From: Verrucomicrobiota bacterium
GTDB taxonomy: Bacteria > Verrucomicrobiota > Verrucomicrobiia > Verrucomicrobiales > DEV007
Reading direction: 5' to 3'
Assembly: GCA_027618625.1 (NCBI GenBank)
Contig: JAQCER010000171.1
Location: 1 to 7,005 of the forward strand
DNA: 7,005 nt
The notes under the pieces were generated by a model, which did not search any database, was not told where the DNA came from, and saw nothing but the letters and a program-made list of their open reading frames with translations. Below are positions 1 to 6,863 of the stretch, one piece after another. A program made the position numbers and the translations under genes. Positions within the stretch are counted from its first letter, which is position 1, and each line of letters starts with the position of its first letter.

Positions 1-877
1 AGTAGACTGCTTCTGCCTGCTTCAAGCCATTCTCGTAAAATCGCTGCATCTTCCCGTGCAAGCGTCCATCCTGATAGTGAGACTCCCGAACCGTCCACCC
101 TTGGTCGCTGAACTCCTGCAGTTTACCATGATACTTTCCGTTCGCGAATTGAATCCGCTCACTGACGCTGCCGTTGGGATAATAGTGGAACAGGCGACCG
201 TTTCCATCCTTGTCGATCTGCACTTTGCCATAGGCTTCGTTGCCTAGCGTCGCATACTCTCCTGCCGGAATAGCACCAAGCGTCGTCCACTCCAGACGGT
301 CTGTGTACACATGCAGCCCTACTTCCTTCCCATCGCTGTAGAAAACGCGGTTCTTCGACGCCACAATCTCGTAGAAAAATTTCCCTTGGGCAGGACGCAA
401 TGCTGCCGTGAAATCGTGATACTGTAGCGTAACGATGTGCACCGTCTGGCTGCGCTGATGCTTGCCGTAGACACTGAATCCTACTCGATCGTAGTAGGCC
501 GTCACCGTATAGGATGCCGCCTCATCGCCTTCCAGATAGAATTCCTTGGTTGCCACCACCAGATCTGGCTCGCCATAACGCTGGGCGATCTCGTTCAGCT
601 TTGGTTTTTTGTCAAATCGACCTGTGGTGAGGAAGTTCGTTCGATCCTTTTTCTCGATCAATCCTCCAAGCGCAGCGATCTGCCCGGCACCGAACGCTGC
701 TTCGAAAAAGTATTCATCCGAGAGAATTCGAGCACTCCTGGGACGGGCGTCGGCTGAATCACCCTTTTTGGCCCCTCTGGCAGGCTCTGATTGAGCCGCA
801 GCACTCGTTGCGCTTAATGCGCTGAATATCAACATAATGAGCCATTTCTGACAGGATGAATTTGATAGAGATGTCAT
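1..877 (-). CDS. Secreted MORN-repeat (YwqK-like) protein, 3' end cut by the window edge
   Basis: This reading frame begins with ATG at 877 on the minus strand and stays open for 292 codons to the left edge, so the C-terminus is missing. Residues 1-28 form a Sec signal peptide: a polar start with K11, a hydrophobic stretch LIMLIFSALSA, and a likely SAAA|Q cleavage site. Residues about 50-225 are a unique region (for example LNEIAQRYGEPD near 94-105) that I cannot assign. From about 229 there are tandem 24-residue units, each with a Y/F-x-x-G core and ending in YHGK or LHGK (229-252, 253-276, then 277 onward). This is the MORN_2 pattern of proteins annotated as YwqK family. That label includes 'antitoxin', but no toxin partner is visible here and the signal peptide argues for an envelope role. 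There is no Shine-Dalgarno sequence before the ATG. The gene is divergent from the DsbD-like gene. The family is clear and the function unknown. Confidence 0.85.
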   Translation of the reverse strand, partial: MTSLSNSSCQKWLIMLIFSALSATSAAAQSEPARGAKKGDSADARPRSARILSDEYFFEAAFGAGQIAALGGLIEKKDRTNFLTTGRFDKKPKLNEIAQRYGEPDLVVATKEFYLEGDEAASYTVTAYYDRVGFSVYGKHQRSQTVHIVTLQYHDFTAALRPAQGKFFYEIVASKNRVFYSDGKEVGLHVYTDRLEWTTLGAIPAGEYATLGNEAYGKVQIDKDGNGRLFHYYPNGSVSERIQFANGKYHGKLQEFSDQGWTVRESHYQDGRLHGKMQRFYENGLKQAEAVY

Positions 878-955
878 AAATTGTAATAAATTACCATAAT
901 TTCCATACCAAAGCGAGTAGTTTGCATTCCAAAATGGCCGCCACTAGTTTGAGGT
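878..955. promoter_or_regulatory. Divergent intergenic region with a possible leaderless promoter for the MORN gene
   Basis: This AT-rich spacer separates the two divergent start codons. On the minus strand a TTGGTA box (911-906) and a TATTAC box (888-883) lie 17 bp apart, each matching the sigma-70 consensus at about four of six positions. Transcription from this pair would begin at or next to the ATG at 877, giving a leaderless mRNA, which fits the absence of a Shine-Dalgarno sequence. A near-repeated TACCATA/CCATACC motif around 892-910 overlaps the proposed promoter. No comparable pair is evident for the plus-strand gene. AT-rich DNA gives such matches easily, so this is tentative. Confidence 0.25.
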
Positions 956-1900
956 GTGATCCTTCCACACCGCATCGTGATCCCCCAGCTCCGCATTCTT
1001 CAAACCGTCAGCCTTTTAGCCCCTCTGTGTTTCATGATGGGAGCGATTGCATGGATGGGGCCGATCCAACCTGCGGGCGCGACTCCCCAGACGCTTGACG
1101 GCCTCAAACTGGAGCTGGTGTCCGAGACCTCAGCCATACAACCCGGAGTTCCGTTCACCGTCGGATTGCGAATCGATCACGCACCAGGGCGACACACCTA
1201 CTGGAAGAATCCCGGGATTGTGGGGGTTCCTACCAAACTGGAGTGGACGCTGCCAGCAGGGTTTGTCGCAGGAGAGATCGAATGGCCTCAGCCGCAGCTC
1301 ACGACGATGGCCATTTATCCCGTCTACGGCTATAAGGGCGAGACGCTGCTTCCAGTGACAATCACCCCTCCCGCATCCTTGGATCAGGCGGAGGTTACGC
1401 TGCAGGCCGCAGCGTCGTGGATGTGCTGTGGGAAGACATGCCACCCCGGCTTTGCCACTCTGAGCCTCACTCTTCCGATAGCCGGGAAGGATGAAAGTCC
1501 TGAACCCACCGCAGCGCAGCCCCTATTCATCCAGGCTCGGAAGAATCGCCCCGAGAGATCGGATGCGTGGAAAATCACCGCAACCCTCGGCGAAGGAACG
1601 ATCACGGCCGAGATTGTGCCGGCAACCGGCAGCAGTGCGAACTTGGCGTTGCTGAAAGACTCCGCAGCAGCAGGCGTCTACTTTTTCTCCAGTGATGGAT
1701 TGATCGACTCAAGACCTGAGCAGCAGATTGTCGAACTTCCGGGTTCCAGCGGATTGCGCTTGAAATTGACCATCTCCGAGCATGCTCCAGCACTTCCGAC
1801 CGAAGGTGCCCGCCTTTCCGGGGTGCTCGCTGCCAAAATCCCGTGGATTCCAGGCACCAGCGCCACCGCAATCGAAATCGACGTCCCGATCCAGCGTTAA
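956..1900 (+). CDS. Secreted DsbD N-terminal/ScsB-like thiol-disulfide domain protein
   Basis: This is a 314-residue exported protein resembling the N-terminal periplasmic (DsbC/DsbD-N, ScsB-like) domain that relays electrons between the DsbD membrane domain and periplasmic disulfide partners. Residues 1-42 are a signal peptide with a hydrophobic core at about 14-34 and a likely PAGA|T cleavage site. Family hallmarks follow: HTYWKNPGIVGVPTKLEW (80-97), IEWPQPQ (108-114), a YGYKGETLLPV stretch (124-134), and the cysteine motif WMCCGKTCHPG (155-165). C158 and C162 sit at the W+3 and W+7 positions usual for this group; C157 is extra. The membrane core and C-terminal thioredoxin domain of a full DsbD are absent, because the frame stops at 1900 and the next gene is unrelated in fold. 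The start is GTG at 956, just after an in-frame TGA at 950-952. GTG at 977 also leaves an intact signal peptide. The GAGG at 951-954 is too close to act as a ribosome site. Confidence 0.85.
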   Translation: MILPHRIVIPQLRILQTVSLLAPLCFMMGAIAWMGPIQPAGATPQTLDGLKLELVSETSAIQPGVPFTVGLRIDHAPGRHTYWKNPGIVGVPTKLEWTLPAGFVAGEIEWPQPQLTTMAIYPVYGYKGETLLPVTITPPASLDQAEVTLQAAASWMCCGKTCHPGFATLSLTLPIAGKDESPEPTAAQPLFIQARKNRPERSDAWKITATLGEGTITAEIVPATGSSANLALLKDSAAAGVYFFSSDGLIDSRPEQQIVELPGSSGLRLKLTISEHAPALPTEGARLSGVLAAKIPWIPGTSATAIEIDVPIQR

Positions 1901-1951
1901 CACCCCACCGTATATAAACCAACCGCAGTATGTGTAATAATTCCGTTCATT

Positions 1952-1970
1952 TGCGATTTCCGCATTTTTT
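1952..1970 (+). terminator. Weak hairpin plus T-run after the DsbD-like gene
   Basis: A four-base-pair stem TGCG/CGCA with a five-base loop is followed directly by six T residues, about 50 bp past the stop codon of the DsbD-like gene. The shape is that of an intrinsic terminator, but the stem is very short, so readthrough into the DoxX-like gene is plausible. It is listed mainly because the 130-bp gap otherwise has no clear signal. Confidence 0.22.
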
Positions 1971-2030
1971 CTGGATTTTCCGTAAATTGCGGTCCATTTT
2001 CCCACCGCTTTCAACGTAAAAGAAACACTC

Positions 2031-2543
2031 ATGTCAGAAGCAGATACCTCGCAAAACACCCCAGCCGAAAAGCAGCCATGGTCGGGCGACACAATGGCAT
2101 ATCTATTGCTCCGAACCTTTCTAGGCCTGCGCCTGGTCACCTCGGGATTGGAAAAGTTCAGGCTGTCGAACGACGTCATCGTCGAGCGTGGCGGTATCAG
2201 CCGTGTGCGCTGGAGCGAACTCTACAGGTTTGAACACCTGGAGGCGAAAGGGGGCGCCATCATCGGTGTAGTGCCCAAGTTCGGCGGGATCGCACCTGAG
2301 GCTGCTGAACTCTACCTGAAAGTGCTGGCACCGCTCATGATCTGCGTTGGAGCCTCGCTTCTCATCGGCTTCTTCAATCGTCTCAGCCTTTTCGCTGCGG
2401 GATTGATCTTCATTTCACTTTCTTTTGGCATGATGTCCATCGGCGAAGAAGAGACCGTCTACCGGCTCGGCGTCTACGTAGCTTTAGTTGCACTCGCGTT
2501 CCATTACGTGAAGGCAAACAAGCTCGGAATCACCAAATGGTAA
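2031..2543 (+). CDS. DoxX-like four-helix inner-membrane protein
   Basis: This 170-residue membrane protein has the outline of the DoxX/DoxD family. After a short polar N-terminus the first helix (about 22-40) carries AYLLLRTFLGLRLVTSGLEK, close to the family's usual opening of an arginine-containing helix followed by G-x-x-K-F. A soluble insert of about 50 residues follows (44-91), then helices at about 92-114, 117-136 and 142-161, with a basic C-terminal tail. Known relatives include the small subunit of archaeal thiosulfate:quinone oxidoreductase and mycobacterial DoxX, which works with thiol-redox enzymes. Many bacterial members are uncharacterised. The ATG at 2031 has only a weak purine run upstream (AAAAGAAA). 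The next gene begins 33 bp downstream, suggesting co-transcription with the Gfo/Idh/MocA oxidoreductase. A quinone-linked redox role is inferred. The family call rests on topology and the first-helix motif. Confidence 0.72.
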   Translation: MSEADTSQNTPAEKQPWSGDTMAYLLLRTFLGLRLVTSGLEKFRLSNDVIVERGGISRVRWSELYRFEHLEAKGGAIIGVVPKFGGIAPEAAELYLKVLAPLMICVGASLLIGFFNRLSLFAAGLIFISLSFGMMSIGEEETVYRLGVYVALVALAFHYVKANKLGITKW

Positions 2544-2576
2544 TGAGTCATTCCGTGCAAACAACGCTTGATACCA

Positions 2577-4115
2577 ATGAATGATACGAAAGATTCGATA
2601 GACAGCACCAAGCCAGTAGAGACGGAGACCATCGATCTTACTCGGCGCTCCTTTCTGCGCTCCAGCGCGGTGACCGGAGCTGGCGTCTATCTGGCGTCCA
2701 CCCGATCAGTAAAAGCACAGGAGCCGTCTGACTTGTTGAGAGTCGCCCTGATCGGTTGCGGAGCGCAGGGACAGGCACTGCTGACCGCCTCAATGTCCGT
2801 GGCCCAGGAGGCTGGAATCCGCTTCGTTGCCTGTTGCGACATTTGGAACTACCACCGCGATACCATTGCGGGACGCCTGTCCAAGGATCCGGTTTACAAA
2901 GCGAACGGCTGGACCGTCAATGCTTACGAACGCATTGAAGAGATGCTGGAGAAGGAAGGCGATAACATTGACGTGTGCCTTCTCGCCACACCTGACTTCG
3001 TGCATGCCCCGCACACTATTATGTGCCTGGAGGCAGGGAAGCACGTCTACTGCGAGAAGATGATGGCGCACACCATCGAGGATGCCAAGTCCATGGTGCT
3101 GGCCCAGCGCCGAACCGGGAATCTGCTTCAAATCGGTCACCAGCGCCGCAGCAATCCTCGCTACCTTGCCCTTCGCAGTCAGATCATTCATGGTAACCAG
3201 CTGCTGGGCCGCATGACCCATGCAAACGCTCAATGGAACCGGGCAGTCAGCAAGCCGCTGGGCTGGGGACGGAAGTATGAAATGGATCCCGCAAGATTGA
3301 AGGAATTCGGCTACAACTCGATGCTCGAATTTCGCAACTGGCGCTGGTTCAAAGCGTACGGTGGTGGCCCAATGTCGGACCTCGGAGCTCACCAGATCGA
3401 CCTTTTTGCCTGGATGTTCGACGCACTGCCGAAGGCCGTGGTCGCCAGTGGTGGCCGTGACTACTACGATGAGTTCGAACACCACGACAACGCGATGATG
3501 GTGTACGAGTTTGACAGCGATGCCGGAGCACGCTTTGGAGGTGATAATCTCGGAGTGCGAACCGCCCGGGCATCCTACCAGGTTCTGACGACCACTGGTT
3601 CGCAGAGTTTCTACGAGAAATTCATGGGGGTGAACGGATCCGTCGCGATATCGGAGTTGCCATCGCCAAATGCCGCTTACCGCGAGGCGCACGCCCAGCC
3701 GTGGGATTCATACGCAAGCGCCGGACTCATCAAGCGGGCAGCAGGCTCGGTCGACGTGAAGAACAAGTTCTGGGAGCAGCCACGCCCGTGGCCGAAACCT
3801 CCCGGTGACACACTGTGGCTGGCGAACGGCCGCTGGGTGCCTCAGACATCGTCCGATGGCCCAGCTGCCATTGTCGATGTTCGTGCAACCGCATCGTTGG
3901 ACGAGTGGGAGCTTGCAACCGCCCTGAACAAGCCAGCTCACGCCCCACATTTAGAGAACTTCTACTACGTGGCGAAGAACTCCGAAAACCAAGCGGACCT
4001 GAACTGCCCAGTGAGCGAGGCATATAAAACCTGCGTCATGGTCCTGCGTGTCAACGATGCCATCGAACAGGGCAAGCGTATCGAGTTCTCACCATCGGAC
4101 TTCGTAGTCGCCTAA
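2577..4115 (+). CDS. Tat-exported Gfo/Idh/MocA family oxidoreductase
   Basis: This is a nicotinamide-dependent oxidoreductase of the Gfo/Idh/MocA family, typically acting on sugars, sugar acids or cyclitols. In 512-residue numbering from ATG 2577, a twin-arginine signal TRRSFLRSS (22-30) precedes a hydrophobic stretch and a likely VKA|Q cleavage near 47. The Rossmann fold starts with VALIGCGAQG (56-65, GxGxxG at 60-65). ATPDFVHAPHTIMCLEAGKH leads to CEKMM (159-163), which stands at the usual EKP motif with lysine K161. The C-terminal domain includes GHQRRSNPRYL (187-197), NWRWF (254-258) and GPMSDLGAHQIDL (264-276), with H272 at the usual catalytic-histidine site. The length exceeds the common 330-450, as in other Tat members from this bacterial group. 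Export by Tat implies folding with cofactor bound. A TTG at 2568 would add three residues; ATG is preferred. The substrate is unknown; a GH109-like glycosidase activity is a less likely alternative. Confidence 0.93.
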   Translation: MNDTKDSIDSTKPVETETIDLTRRSFLRSSAVTGAGVYLASTRSVKAQEPSDLLRVALIGCGAQGQALLTASMSVAQEAGIRFVACCDIWNYHRDTIAGRLSKDPVYKANGWTVNAYERIEEMLEKEGDNIDVCLLATPDFVHAPHTIMCLEAGKHVYCEKMMAHTIEDAKSMVLAQRRTGNLLQIGHQRRSNPRYLALRSQIIHGNQLLGRMTHANAQWNRAVSKPLGWGRKYEMDPARLKEFGYNSMLEFRNWRWFKAYGGGPMSDLGAHQIDLFAWMFDALPKAVVASGGRDYYDEFEHHDNAMMVYEFDSDAGARFGGDNLGVRTARASYQVLTTTGSQSFYEKFMGVNGSVAISELPSPNAAYREAHAQPWDSYASAGLIKRAAGSVDVKNKFWEQPRPWPKPPGDTLWLANGRWVPQTSSDGPAAIVDVRATASLDEWELATALNKPAHAPHLENFYYVAKNSENQADLNCPVSEAYKTCVMVLRVNDAIEQGKRIEFSPSDFVVA

Positions 4116-4147
4116 CATCCCCCATTTATCATTCACTTTTTAGAACA

Positions 4148-5242
4148 ATGAAAATACGTTCCGCTCTATTCCCACTCATTGTCATCCCGGCACTGGCCCT
4201 GGCGATGACCTCCTGTGAAAAAGTCATCAATGTCGGCGTTGATGTCACCGAAGAGACTGCCAGCATCGACGACGACAAAGAGATCGCCGCCACCGCTGAC
4301 GAGCTCGCCATCGAGAAGAAGCTCAAAGAGGAAGGGAAGAAACGCGAAAACGCCGAAAAGAACATCGCGAATGCCACCCGCGATCTTGCCGATGTAAACT
4401 CCCGAATTGCCGAACTGCAGTCCAAGCAGGCAGAGCTAAAGACCAAAGGGGTCGCGCTAGGCACTTATGCCTCACCCGGTGGAGGTGCGGCACCTGTCGC
4501 CCCAATTCCTTCGTCGACAGCGGTGCCCGAAGTAACCGAATCGAATGGACCTACCCGGATTCCAACGCCAACGCCAACGCCAACGCCTGCTCCGACACTT
4601 CCGGTGCCGACGGAAACGGCCACTATCCCCAGTGCATCGGCCAGTGCACCTGCAGAAGGAATGATGGATCTGGTAACCGAGTTCCCGATTCCGATGTTCA
4701 TTGGCACTCCAGTGCCTGTGAAGCTCTCGAATCTTGAGCCGCCCGGAAAGCCCAAGTTGACGATGCCTGTTCCCGTCGGCACAACAAATGTCGCAGTTGG
4801 AAAAACGGTCACCTCCAGCGATCCCGAGCCCACCATTGGCGATCTCGGCTTTGTGACAGACGGTGACAAAGACGGTGGCGATGGTTACTTCGTCGAACTT
4901 GGATTCGACACCCAATGGGTGCAGGTCGATCTTGAGAAAGAATTCAACATCCATGCGATCCTGGTGTGGCACTTCCACAAGGCAGCCTGTGCCTACTATG
5001 ATGTCATCGTCCAGGTTTCCAATGACCCGACGTTCACCGAGGCCACGACCATTTACAACAGTGACGACGACAATTCGTCCAAGCTTGGGATTGGAAAAGA
5101 CCCGACATACATCGAGACCAACCACGGCCGGATCATCGACGCAAAGGGAGCGAAGGCGCGCTACGTGAGGCTTTACTCAAATGGCAACACCGCCAACGAC
5201 CTCAATCACTATATTGAAGTCGAGGTCCACGCCACTGAGTGA
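4148..5242 (+). CDS. Lipoprotein with coiled coil, Pro/Thr linker and discoidin (F5/8 type C-like) domain
   Basis: This is a 364-residue lipoprotein. Residues 1-22 form a signal peptide and AMTSC gives a lipobox with C23 as the likely lipidated cysteine (methionine at -3 is slightly unusual). Residues about 44-100 are a highly charged helix (EKKLKEEGKKRENAEKN, then ADVNSRIAELQSKQAELKTK) predicted to form a coiled coil. A low-complexity Pro/Thr/Ala/Ser region (about 108-170, including a PT repeat at 139-146) acts as a spacer. Residues about 213-362 resemble a discoidin or CBM32-like jelly roll: NVAVGKTVTSSD, FVTDGD, WVQVDLEKEFNIHAI, YYDVIVQVSNDPTF, ARYVRLYSNG and HYIEVEVH. Such domains usually bind carbohydrate or other surface ligands. 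No catalytic domain is visible. The gene starts 32 bp after the oxidoreductase stop with no terminator between them, so an operon is likely. It could present glycan to the oxidoreductase or anchor a surface layer; both are inference. Confidence 0.85.
   Translation: MKIRSALFPLIVIPALALAMTSCEKVINVGVDVTEETASIDDDKEIAATADELAIEKKLKEEGKKRENAEKNIANATRDLADVNSRIAELQSKQAELKTKGVALGTYASPGGGAAPVAPIPSSTAVPEVTESNGPTRIPTPTPTPTPAPTLPVPTETATIPSASASAPAEGMMDLVTEFPIPMFIGTPVPVKLSNLEPPGKPKLTMPVPVGTTNVAVGKTVTSSDPEPTIGDLGFVTDGDKDGGDGYFVELGFDTQWVQVDLEKEFNIHAILVWHFHKAACAYYDVIVQVSNDPTFTEATTIYNSDDDNSSKLGIGKDPTYIETNHGRIIDAKGAKARYVRLYSNGNTANDLNHYIEVEVHATE
4562..4585 (+). repeat. Four tandem copies of CCAACG in the lipoprotein linker
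   Basis: The hexamer CCAACG is repeated perfectly four times, in frame, encoding Pro-Thr four times (residues 139-146 of the lipoprotein). Because the unit is six bases, copy-number change by slippage would lengthen or shorten the linker without shifting the frame. Confidence 0.9.
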
Positions 5243-5273
5243 TGCTCTAACTCGCTGCACGAATATTTTGTCC

Positions 5274-5303
5274 GAAAGGCCGCTGTATCCACAGCGGCCT
5301 TTC
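5274..5303. terminator. Perfect 13-bp stem-loop, bidirectional terminator between convergent genes
   Basis: GAAAGGCCGCTGT (5274-5286) and ACAGCGGCCTTTC (5291-5303) are exact inverse complements around an ATCC loop. The stem core is GC-rich, with an A-run on one flank and a T-run on the other, so each strand carries a hairpin ending in three T residues. It lies 31 bp after the lipoprotein stop and about 100 bp beyond the DUF1501 stop on the other strand, which is the right place for a shared Rho-independent terminator. The T-run is short. Confidence 0.85.
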
Positions 5304-5402
5304 CGCTGTCTACATCGGGTGCCGACCCCTCCAACACTCCATGATAGTGCCTTTACCCCTTACAATTGGAAAGAAAGGAAATCTGAAGGTCCGTAGGCCC
5401 GA

Positions 5403-6863
5403 CTAGGCCAAGATTTCCGTTAACACATTGCCATGCACATCTGTCAGGCGCATGTCTCGGCCACCGAATCGGAACGTGCTCCGGGTATGATCGACCCCCA
5501 GCAGATGGAGCATCGTGGCATGCAGGTCGTGCATTTCCAGTTTCCCTTTTACAACGTGGTAGCCGAATTCGTCGGACTCCCCATAGATGGTGCCACCTTT
5601 GACGCCTCCGCCCGCCATCCAGATCGTGAACGCGAACGGATTGTGGTCGCGTCCGTCGCGGCCCTGGGCAAACGGAGTGCGGCCAAATTCGCCAGACCAC
5701 AGGACTAATGTCTCATCGAGCATGCCGCGTTCTTTCAAGTCCTGCAGCAGCGCTCCGATTGGCTGATCCACAGCGAGCGCATTTTTGCTGTGGTTGTCGC
5801 GGAGGTTGCCGTGCGCGTCCCAGCGGTCACTTCCCACATTCGGGCAGGTAAGTTCGATAAAACGCACACCGCGTTCAACGAGACGCCGGGCCACCAGGCA
5901 CTCCGTGCCAAAAATTCGCGTCGCGTCGTTCTTGTGATCCAGACCGTAAGCAGTCTTCAAGTAATCCGGCTCGGACTTCAAGTCCATCAACTCAGGAATG
6001 GCCGACTGCATCTTGTAAGCCATCTCGTAGTTGCGGATCGCCGACTCCAGATTGTCGTGACGCCCTGCTCGGCTCAGGTGTTCGCGATCGAGCTTAGCCA
6101 GTAAATCCAGCTTGCTCCTTTGCGACGACGGCGATTTCTCCTGCGGCGTGATATTTGCCACCGGCTGATTCTCCGGTCGGAAAATCGAACCTTGAAAACT
6201 TGCGGGCAAAAACCCGCTGTTGAAATTGTCGAGCCCACCCGGTGGTGTCAGCCCGCCATTGAGCACCACAAATCCCGGCAGATCCTGACACATGCTGCCG
6301 AGACCATAGGTCACCCATGCCCCCATGCTTGGCCTGCCCTGCAATCCACTTCCAGTGTGCAGAAAGTAATTGGCATTGGTGTGCTCGGAAAACTTCGACG
6401 TCATCGATCGAATCACGCACAGGTCATCCACCTGACGGGCCACGTTCGGAAACAACTCACTGACCGGAATGCCACTCTGCCCGAATTGCTTAAACGCCCA
6501 TGGACTCTTGAGTAGCGTGCCGTTGTTGTTGAACTGTGTCGGCTCCACCTTGAACATCTGCCCGGGATCCTTGCCGTCGTGCTTGTCGAGCATCGGCTTG
6601 GGGTCAAATGAATCCACCTGCGACACACCGCCGTCCATGTAAAGGAAGATGACATTCTTCGCACGCGGTTGAAAGTGCGTCGCACGTGGTGCGAAAGGAT
6701 CCAGAGAAACCGTTCGATCGACCCCGTTCGCATCAAAACCCGCGAATGCACGATCTCCCAGCAGTGCCTGCAAGGCAAAGCCACCAAAGCCCATCCCGCA
6801 CTGTTGCAACATGCCCCGGCGCGTCACGGGATTCGCTCGAAACTGGCTACAATGGTTTTTCAT
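5403..6863 (-). CDS. Tat-exported DUF1501 family protein
   Basis: This 486-residue protein belongs to the DUF1501 family of the alkaline-phosphatase/sulfatase-like superfamily, abundant in Planctomycetes and Verrucomicrobiota. Members are often paired with DUF1549/DUF1553 cytochrome-like proteins; no reaction is established. Residues 14-36 carry a Tat-type signal (TRRGMLQQCG followed by a hydrophobic stretch). Conserved blocks are FLYMDGGVSQVDSFDPKP (73-90, with D77 at the likely metal site), SEHTNANYFLHTG (159-171), WDAHGNLRDNHSKNA (348-362), WSGEFGRTPFAQGRDGRDHN (389-408, with E392, D406 and H407 as candidate metal ligands) and MHDLHATMLHLLG (444-456, H445). The frame is complete and full length for the family. 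It is convergent with the lipoprotein gene and separated from it by a strong terminator. The start is ATG at 6863 without a Shine-Dalgarno sequence. A partner gene, if present, would be expected beyond the right edge. Confidence 0.95.
   Translation of the reverse strand: MKNHCSQFRANPVTRRGMLQQCGMGFGGFALQALLGDRAFAGFDANGVDRTVSLDPFAPRATHFQPRAKNVIFLYMDGGVSQVDSFDPKPMLDKHDGKDPGQMFKVEPTQFNNNGTLLKSPWAFKQFGQSGIPVSELFPNVARQVDDLCVIRSMTSKFSEHTNANYFLHTGSGLQGRPSMGAWVTYGLGSMCQDLPGFVVLNGGLTPPGGLDNFNSGFLPASFQGSIFRPENQPVANITPQEKSPSSQRSKLDLLAKLDREHLSRAGRHDNLESAIRNYEMAYKMQSAIPELMDLKSEPDYLKTAYGLDHKNDATRIFGTECLVARRLVERGVRFIELTCPNVGSDRWDAHGNLRDNHSKNALAVDQPIGALLQDLKERGMLDETLVLWSGEFGRTPFAQGRDGRDHNPFAFTIWMAGGGVKGGTIYGESDEFGYHVVKGKLEMHDLHATMLHLLGVDHTRSTFRFGGRDMRLTDVHGNVLTEILA

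Noticed and set aside
1956..1998. Two similar stretches, ATTTCCGCATTTT and ATTTTCCGTAAATT, as paired operator sites upstream of the DoxX-like gene
   Set aside because: The copies are imperfect and AT-rich, so resemblance by chance is likely. No known operator motif is recognised.
1709..2179. Minus-strand open frame of 156 codons spanning the gap between the DsbD-like and DoxX-like genes
   Set aside because: Most of it is antisense to both real genes and the translation has no family features; the gap portion alone is too short to support a gene.
2790..3692. Long open minus-strand frame of 300 codons opposite the Gfo/Idh/MocA gene
   Set aside because: It lies wholly antisense to a gene with clear family motifs, and its translation shows no recognisable domain. 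It is an overlap artefact of codon composition.
4465..5125. Minus-strand open frames of 134 and 217 codons opposite the lipoprotein gene
   Set aside because: Their Gly/Val-rich or Arg-rich translations are the antisense image of the Pro/Thr linker and discoidin domain. No export signal, domain or start context supports them.
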